A stretch of 5,463 nt of DNA. It comes from an uncultured Gemmatimonadota bacterium. GTDB lineage: Bacteria > Gemmatimonadota > Gemmatimonadetes > Gemmatimonadales > GWC2-71-9. Position numbers and translations under genes: made by a program. The notes under the pieces are model-generated. The model did no database searches. It worked only from the letters and a program-made list of their open reading frames with translations, and had not been told where the DNA came from. Shown here piece after piece: positions 1-5,463 of this stretch. The stretch's first letter is position 1. Every line of letters starts with the position of its first letter. Location of the stretch: assembly GCA_946480845.1 (NCBI GenBank), contig CAMLLJ010000184.1, positions 1 through 5,463 of the forward strand, read 5' to 3'.

Positions 1-1775
<1,775 letters not shown>

Positions 1776-1776
<1 letters not shown>

Positions 1777-2744
1777 TGGCCGCCTGGGTCCTCGGGATCG
1801 ACATCGGCGGCACCAACTTCTCCGTCGGCTCGGTGTCGGACGACGGCAGCCGGATGCTGGTGTTCCGCAGCGCGCCGACGCTCGCGGACGGCGGCGCCGA
1901 CGACGTGCTGGCGCGCATCCTCGCCGTGGCCCGCGAGGTGATGGCCGAAACCCAGCGCCTCGACCCCGGGGCGACCTTCCTCGGCGCCGGCGCCGGGGCG
2001 CCCGGGCCGCTCGACACCGAGAGCGGCATCGTGCTGCTGACCCCGAACCTCGGCTGGGTGTCGTTCCCGCTCCGGGACCGGCTCGCCGACGGGCTCGGCC
2101 TGCCGGTCTTCATCGACAACGACGCCAACTGCGCCGTCCTCGGCGAGTGGTGGTGCGGGGCCGCGCGCGGCACCCGGCACGCGATCGGCTTCACCATCGG
2201 CACCGGCATCGGCGGCGGGATCATCATCGACGGCCGCCTCTATCACGGGGCGTCCGGCTGCGCCGGGGAGATCGGGCACACCACGATCGACTCCAACGGG
2301 CGCCGCTGTGCCTGCGGGAACTACGGGTGCCTCGAGGCCTATGCCTCCGGCCCGGCCATCGCGCGGCGCGCCGTCGAGGCGCTCGAAGCGGGCGCGGAAA
2401 GCGGCCTCGCGGCCATGGTCGGCGGCGACGTCGGGGCCATCACGGCACAGACGGTATACGACGCGGCGCAGGCCGGCGATCCGCTCGCCGGCGAGGTGGT
2501 GCACGATACCGCGCATTTCCTCGGCGCCGGCGTCGCCAACCTGGTGAACATCTTCAATCCGGAAGTCGTGGTCGTCTGCGGCGGCGTGCGGAAGGCGGGG
2601 GACCTCCTCTTCATTCCCCTGCGCCGGGAGGTGGCGCGCCGCGCCTTCAAGCCGGCCGTTGCGGCCGTGCGCATCCTGCCGAGCGAGCTGGACACGCCCG
2701 GCGTCCAGGGCGCCGCGCGGGTCTTCCTCGAGCGGGGGACCTGA
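1776..2744 (+). CDS. ROK family sugar kinase (glucokinase-like)
   Basis: Predicted cytoplasmic ATP-dependent hexose kinase of the ROK family, 322 residues, the usual length. The ATG shares its A with the lepA stop (TGATG). It puts the phosphate-binding loop GIDIGGTN at residues 7-14, right at the N-terminus, as in the family. A weak AGG lies 7 bases upstream, and translational coupling is likely. Other motifs are DNDAN at 114-118, with Asp116 the expected catalytic base; a Gly-rich GTGIGGG stretch; and EIGH at 165-168. The zinc motif CACGNYGCLE at 178-187 has Cys178, Cys180 and Cys185, which with His168 form the classical ROK zinc site. There is no N-terminal helix-turn-helix, so this is a kinase and not a ROK repressor such as NagC or Mlc. 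Glucose is the likeliest substrate, but N-acetylhexosamines, fructose or allose cannot be excluded from sequence alone. A PfkB-type kinase follows after 4 bases. Confidence 0.93.
2734..2739 (+). promoter_or_regulatory. Ribosome binding site supporting the GTG start at 2749
   Basis: The purine run GGGGGA inside the last codons of the ROK kinase gene ends 9 bases before GTG 2749. This supports GTG 2749 over an upstream in-frame ATG at 2659, which would lie 86 bases inside the ROK gene. Only the sequence match and spacing are seen; use is inferred. Confidence 0.45.
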
Positions 2745-2748
2745 GCCG

Positions 2749-3708
2749 GTGCGCCGCGTCGGCATCGTGGGCTCGCTGGTCTGGGACGTGATCCACGGGC
2801 GCGACCCGCTCGCCGCGCCGGTCGAGGAATGGGGCGGCATCGCCTACGCGCTCGCGGGCCTCGACGCGAGCCTGCCCGACGACTGGGAGATCGTCCCGCT
2901 CATCAAGGTGGGCCGCGACCTCGCCCCGCGCGCCGCCGAGTTCCTCGCGACGCTCACCCGGCTCGCGCCGGGCGCGCGCTGCGTGGAGGTCGACGAGCCG
3001 AACAACCGTGTCGTGCTGCACTACCAGCAGGCCGAGCGCCGCTGCGAGCGGATGTCGGGCGGTGTGCCCGGCTGGACCTGGCCCGAGCTGGGCCCGATGG
3101 TCCGGGACCTCGATGCGCTCTACGTCAACTTCATTTCCGGCTTCGAGCTGTCGCTGGGGACCGCCCAGCTGCTGCGCCGCGGGTTCAGCGGGCCGCTCTA
3201 CGCCGACCTGCACAGTCTCTTTCTCGGGATGCGGCAGGACGGCATGCGCACGATCCGGCCGCTGCCGGACGCGCCCTCCTGGTTCGGCTGCTTCGACATG
3301 GTACAGGTGAACGAGGACGAGATGCGCGAGCTGTCCGACGATCCGCTGGCGCTGTCGGCGATGGCGCTGCGGGAGAACGTGAGCCTGCTGATCGTGACGC
3401 TGGGGGCGAGAGGGGCGATTTACGTGCAGGGCGGTCAGGACGGTCAGGGCGGTCGGGACGGTCGGGCCATTCTGAGAGGAGATGGCGGGACGGTGCGGAG
3501 CGGATTGGTCGAGGCGGCCTACGTCGAAGCGGTGGATCCCACCGGGTGCGGCGACGTGTTCGGGGCCTCGGCGTTCAGCCGGCTGCTGGCGGGGGATGAG
3601 GTCGAGGCCGCGCTGGGACATGCCAACCGGATGGCGGGGCGCAATGCCACGTTCCGCGGTGCCAGCGGCCTGGCGCAGCACCTCCGCGGGGAGCTGGTGA
3701 CGCCGTGA
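2749..3708 (+). CDS. PfkB/ribokinase-fold carbohydrate kinase, substrate unknown
   Basis: Predicted ATP-dependent kinase of the PfkB family, 319 residues from GTG 2749. The start is placed so that the first beta strand (RRVGIVGSLVWD) opens the protein. Asp13 falls where ribokinases have their sugar-binding Asp. A GG pair (EEWGGIAYALAG) matches the N-terminal PfkB glycine motif. NEDE at 188-191 is the NxxE motif linked to Mg/phosphate binding, and TLGARGA at 217-223 is the nucleotide-side strand-turn. DPTGCGD at 263-269 is the anion-hole and catalytic motif, with Asp269 the base; Cys replaces the commoner Ala in GAGD, an accepted variant. All catalytic elements are present, so it should be active. 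The oddity is a Gly/Gln/Arg/Asp-rich stretch at about 228-240 encoded by a 9-bp tandem repeat, with unusual codons (AGA, GGA, ATT, TTG) around it. The adjoining ROK kinase suggests carbohydrate metabolism. The substrate could be a sugar, nucleoside or sugar phosphate; sequence does not decide. Confidence 0.88.
   Translation: MRRVGIVGSLVWDVIHGRDPLAAPVEEWGGIAYALAGLDASLPDDWEIVPLIKVGRDLAPRAAEFLATLTRLAPGARCVEVDEPNNRVVLHYQQAERRCERMSGGVPGWTWPELGPMVRDLDALYVNFISGFELSLGTAQLLRRGFSGPLYADLHSLFLGMRQDGMRTIRPLPDAPSWFGCFDMVQVNEDEMRELSDDPLALSAMALRENVSLLIVTLGARGAIYVQGGQDGQGGRDGRAILRGDGGTVRSGLVEAAYVEAVDPTGCGDVFGASAFSRLLAGDEVEAALGHANRMAGRNATFRGASGLAQHLRGELVTP
3430..3465 (+). repeat. 9-bp tandem repeat, four copies, inside the PfkB gene
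   Basis: Four consecutive 9-base units: GGCGGTCAG, GACGGTCAG, GGCGGTCGG and GACGGTCGG. The core GGTC is invariant. Units alternate GGC/GAC at their start and change from CAG to CGG halfway, so the array also reads as two diverged 18-base units. It is in frame and encodes GGQ DGQ GGR DGR (residues 228-239). It sits between the TLGARGA strand-turn and the catalytic DPTGCGD motif, where many PfkB proteins have a short variable loop. Multiples of 9 bases preserve the frame, so copy number could change without breaking the gene. The pattern is seen directly; origin by slippage or by insertion of a dispersed repeat is inferred. Confidence 0.9.
3688..3693 (+). promoter_or_regulatory. Possible ribosome binding site for the GTG start at 3705
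   Basis: GGGGAG, inside the final codons of the PfkB gene, ends 11 bases before GTG 3705. The spacing is slightly long, but this is the only good purine run near the start. The GTGA stop/start overlap makes coupled re-initiation an additional or alternative route. Confidence 0.35.
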
Positions 3709-4604
3709 CCAGGATCATCGAGATTCCCGCCAGTTTCGACGACCGGAGCTTCGACCAGTTCGCCGCGTCGTTCGGGAGCTGGCCCCCCGAGGAACGGCTG
3801 CTCTTCGACGCGCGCGGGGCGCAGTGGGCGTCGCCCTACGGGCTCATTGGCATCCTCACGGCCGCGCAGGCCCTGGCCGAGGCGAAGCGAGACAAGCCGC
3901 TGCTGGCGGTGCCCACCAGCGATGACGTGCGCCGCTACTGGGCCCGCACCGGCTTCTTCAAGCACGCCGCCGGCCTGTTCGAGATCCACGGGCGGGTGCC
4001 CAGGGCCGCCGCGGGGCCCTCCGACTCGCTGCTCGACGTGACGCCGATCCTCGCCATGGAGGACGTCCACGAGGTCGTCGGCCGCGTCGCCGAGCCGGCC
4101 GCGCACATCCTGAGCGAGCAGCTCGGCATCGGCGTGAACGAGACGATGCGGTTCGGCATGGCGCTTTCCGAGGCATGTCAGAATATTGTGGAGCACTCCG
4201 GCACCAGCGGCTGGGTGGCCGTCCAGGCGTACACCTGGCGGCGGCGGCTGGGCCGGCGGGTCGTGGTCATCGCGGTCAGCGACTCGGGGATCGGCTTCCG
4301 CCCCTCGCTCGAGGCCGCGCACGCCAAGCGCTACGGCGACCGGTGGGGCGACGGCGCCGCACTCGAGGCCGCGCTGATCCAGAACGTGAGCCGCTTCCGT
4401 GACCCGGGCCGGGGCCAGGGGCTCGCCTCCATCAAGCGGTCGGTGAGCCACTGGGACGGCAAGATCTCGATCCGCAGCGGGACGGCGCGCCTGTCGATCG
4501 TCCCCGGCTGGGACGACGATGCCCCGCTGACCGAGCACCTTCCTTTCTTCCCGGGAGCGCAGGTGCAGATCACCATACCCGCCCGAGACCAGCAGGCCGG
4601 ATGA
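3705..4604 (+). CDS. STAS-like domain fused to GHKL ATPase (anti-sigma/histidine kinase-type ATP-binding protein)
   Basis: Predicted soluble regulatory ATPase or kinase of 299 residues. Residues 1 to about 95 resemble a STAS fold: strand RIIEIP, strand LLFDAR (32-37), then W-A-S-P-Y-G-L at 41-47 leading into a helix. This is the geometry of the SpoIIAA D-S-S-G-L loop, but the usual Ser positions read Pro44-Tyr45. Residues about 130-292 form a HATPase_c (Bergerat) fold: N-box E156-A-C-Q-N160-I-V-E-H164, G1 box D193-S-G-I-G197, and G2 box G235-R-G-Q-G239 after a lid segment. It closes with FFPGAQVQITIP (281-292). No DHp or H-box region, receiver domain or membrane segment is seen, so it is not an ordinary sensor histidine kinase and is closer to RsbW/SpoIIAB-type Ser kinases. 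It overlaps PfkB by GTGA and the next gene by ATGA. The next gene encodes a STAS-like protein, its probable partner. The ATP-binding fold is near certain; the kinase target is inferred. Confidence 0.85.
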   Translation: MTRIIEIPASFDDRSFDQFAASFGSWPPEERLLFDARGAQWASPYGLIGILTAAQALAEAKRDKPLLAVPTSDDVRRYWARTGFFKHAAGLFEIHGRVPRAAAGPSDSLLDVTPILAMEDVHEVVGRVAEPAAHILSEQLGIGVNETMRFGMALSEACQNIVEHSGTSGWVAVQAYTWRRRLGRRVVVIAVSDSGIGFRPSLEAAHAKRYGDRWGDGAALEAALIQNVSRFRDPGRGQGLASIKRSVSHWDGKISIRSGTARLSIVPGWDDDAPLTEHLPFFPGAQVQITIPARDQQAG

Positions 4605-5140
4605 TCGAGACCTTCCGGCTGCACCAGCTCCTCCGCGAAACGGTGGCCTCCCCGTATCGCTGCCTCGTCACCCGTCCCACCGGCGCGGCCATCCGCGGCC
4701 GGATCGAGCGCGCCCTGGCCGGATCGGGCTGCACCACGGCCCTCCTCGACTTCGACGAGGTGGAGCTGATCGACTTCAGCTGCGCCGACGAAGTCGTGGC
4801 CAAGCTGCTGCTCGGCGGTGGACCCGACGGGCCGTTCTTCGTGGTCCGGGGGCTCCGCACCGACCAGCTCGAGGCGGTGGAGCACGTCCTTCGCCACCAC
4901 GGCCTCGCGGTGACCGCCGTGACCGCGCCGAGCGAGCGCCCCGCCGTGCTTGGCTGTGCGGACGACGACGCCCGCGAGGCCTTCGGCTCGGTCTGCGCCG
5001 AAGGGCCCGCCGACGAGACGGCGCTCGCCGACCGGCTCGGCTGGGCCAGGGAGCGTGCGTCCGGGGCGTTCGAGTCGCTCACCGCGCTCCGCCTGGTCCG
5101 CCTCCTCGACGGCGCGCTCCACCCGGTTCCCCTTCCGTGA
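4601..5140 (+). CDS. STAS-like (DUF4325-type) protein with probable C-terminal winged helix
   Basis: A 179-residue soluble protein that starts at ATG 4601, overlapping the ATPase stop by ATGA, with AGG 4 bases upstream. Residues 1 to about 110 look like a STAS-like domain of the DUF4325 kind. Strand ALLDFDEVELID (47-58) is followed by Ser60-Cys-Ala-Asp-Glu64, matching the family's DF..V....SFADEL pattern, then a helix (VVAKLL) and strand FFVVRGL (79-85). Ser60 lies at or next to the position phosphorylated in SpoIIAA-type antagonists, and Asp58 precedes it. Residues about 136-178 read as a winged helix: a helix around TALADRLGW, a long helix through SGAFESLTALRLV, and a short beta-wing RLLDGALHPV. 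No signal peptide or membrane segment is seen. The plausible role is as the regulatory partner, and perhaps substrate, of the upstream GHKL ATPase, possibly binding DNA. The STAS-like call is moderately strong; the winged helix and DNA binding are tentative. Confidence 0.72.
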   Translation: MIETFRLHQLLRETVASPYRCLVTRPTGAAIRGRIERALAGSGCTTALLDFDEVELIDFSCADEVVAKLLLGGGPDGPFFVVRGLRTDQLEAVEHVLRHHGLAVTAVTAPSERPAVLGCADDDAREAFGSVCAEGPADETALADRLGWARERASGAFESLTALRLVRLLDGALHPVPLP

Positions 5141-5463
5141 CGCGCCGCCGGTTCGGCCTTTCCACCACCGCGGTCCACGGTACCCCCCACCGCCAGCGCG
5201 ACTGGTCGGCCGTGGTGCCGCCCATCTCGCAGAGCGCCACCTTCGTCAATCCGGTCGGCAGCGACGAGGAGGTGCTCTACACCCGGTACGGGAACAACCC
5301 GAACCAGGTCGCCATCGCCCACAAGTATGCGATGCTCGAGGGCGCCGACGACGCGATCTTCGTCGCCAGCGGCATGGGCGCGACCGCCCTGGCACACCTG
5401 GCGGTGCTCCGGCCGGGAGACCACCTGATCTCCAGCGTCTGGATCTACGGCGGCACCCGCCGG
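5137..5463 (+). CDS. Cys/Met metabolism PLP-dependent enzyme (cystathionine gamma-synthase/lyase family), 3'-truncated by window edge
   Basis: N-terminal 109 residues of a fold-type I PLP enzyme of the trans-sulfuration family, whose full length is usually near 400. The GTG overlaps the previous stop (GTGA). I see no convincing ribosome binding site, so coupled initiation is likely. The start puts the family N-terminus FGLSTTAVHGT at residues 6-16. Then follow VVPPISQSATF (26-36); YTRYGNNPN (48-56), whose Tyr48 and Arg50 match residues that contact the PLP phosphate of the neighbouring subunit; and ASGMGATA (77-84), with Gly79-Met80 in the cofactor phosphate loop. IYGGT (103-107) has Tyr104 at the ring-stacking position. 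The PLP lysine lies beyond the window. The extra Asn in YGNNPN, against the usual GNPT, is a small departure. It could be cystathionine gamma-synthase, cystathionine beta- or gamma-lyase, methionine gamma-lyase or O-acetylhomoserine sulfhydrylase; the visible part does not separate these. Confidence 0.9.
   Translation, partial: MTRRRFGLSTTAVHGTPHRQRDWSAVVPPISQSATFVNPVGSDEEVLYTRYGNNPNQVAIAHKYAMLEGADDAIFVASGMGATALAHLAVLRPGDHLISSVWIYGGTRR

Noticed and set aside
2659..2748. Longer N-terminus for the PfkB kinase from an in-frame ATG at 2659
   Set aside because: The additional 30 residues overlap the conserved ROK C-terminus and precede the first PfkB strand. GTG 2749 has a well-spaced GGGGGA upstream.
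3430..3465. Possible CRISPR array
   Set aside because: The units are only 9 bases, contiguous, without spacers and in frame within a conserved gene. It is a simple tandem repeat.
2647..4538. Long antisense open frames at 2647-3681 and 3519-4538
   Set aside because: Low-complexity Arg/Ala/Pro translations opposite the PfkB and ATPase genes, with no family signature and no own ribosome binding site noted.
3705..5140. Interpretation as an anti-phage defence or toxin-antitoxin pair
   Set aside because: GHKL ATPases occur in some defence systems, but there is no effector, nuclease, transmembrane or mobile-element signal here. The genes sit inside a metabolic/housekeeping-type coupled cluster with matching composition.

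Overview
This is a compact, very GC-rich bacterial window. Six genes, all on the + strand, fill it end to end with no intergenic stretch longer than 4 bases. Third codon positions are overwhelmingly G or C. The long antisense and out-of-frame ORFs are by-products of that bias. The composition, the intact bacterial EF4 gene and the GHKL ATPase paired with a STAS-like protein suggest an environmental high-GC phylum. Gemmatimonadota is my guess, at low confidence and from general impression only; nothing in the window proves it.

Layout: (1) 1-1776, lepA (elongation factor 4), missing only about the first six codons at the window edge. (2) 1776-2744, a ROK-family sugar kinase, glucokinase-like, with the full zinc motif. 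(3) 2749-3708, a PfkB/ribokinase-fold kinase of unknown substrate. It carries a 9-bp tandem repeat, translated in frame, just before its catalytic motif. (4) 3705-4604, a protein with an N-terminal STAS-like domain fused to a GHKL (anti-sigma/histidine-kinase type) ATPase domain. (5) 4601-5140, a small protein with a DUF4325-like STAS domain followed by a probable winged helix. (6) 5137 to the window end, the N-terminal 109 residues of a Cys/Met-metabolism PLP enzyme (cystathionine gamma-synthase / methionine gamma-lyase family).

Every junction is an overlap of 1 or 4 bases or a gap of 4 bases, so the six genes look like one translationally coupled transcription unit. I see no internal promoter or terminator. 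The two kinases probably phosphorylate sugars or related metabolites, and the last gene belongs to sulfur amino acid metabolism.

The most interesting part is the pair at 3705-5140. It looks like a reduced partner-switching module: a GHKL ATPase with its own degenerate STAS domain, beside a STAS-like partner that keeps a Ser at the usual phospho-site position and appears to carry its own DNA-binding domain. No sigma factor or PP2C phosphatase is visible. This reading rests on motifs and gene order and is an inference. No mobile element, CRISPR array, tRNA or rRNA was found.
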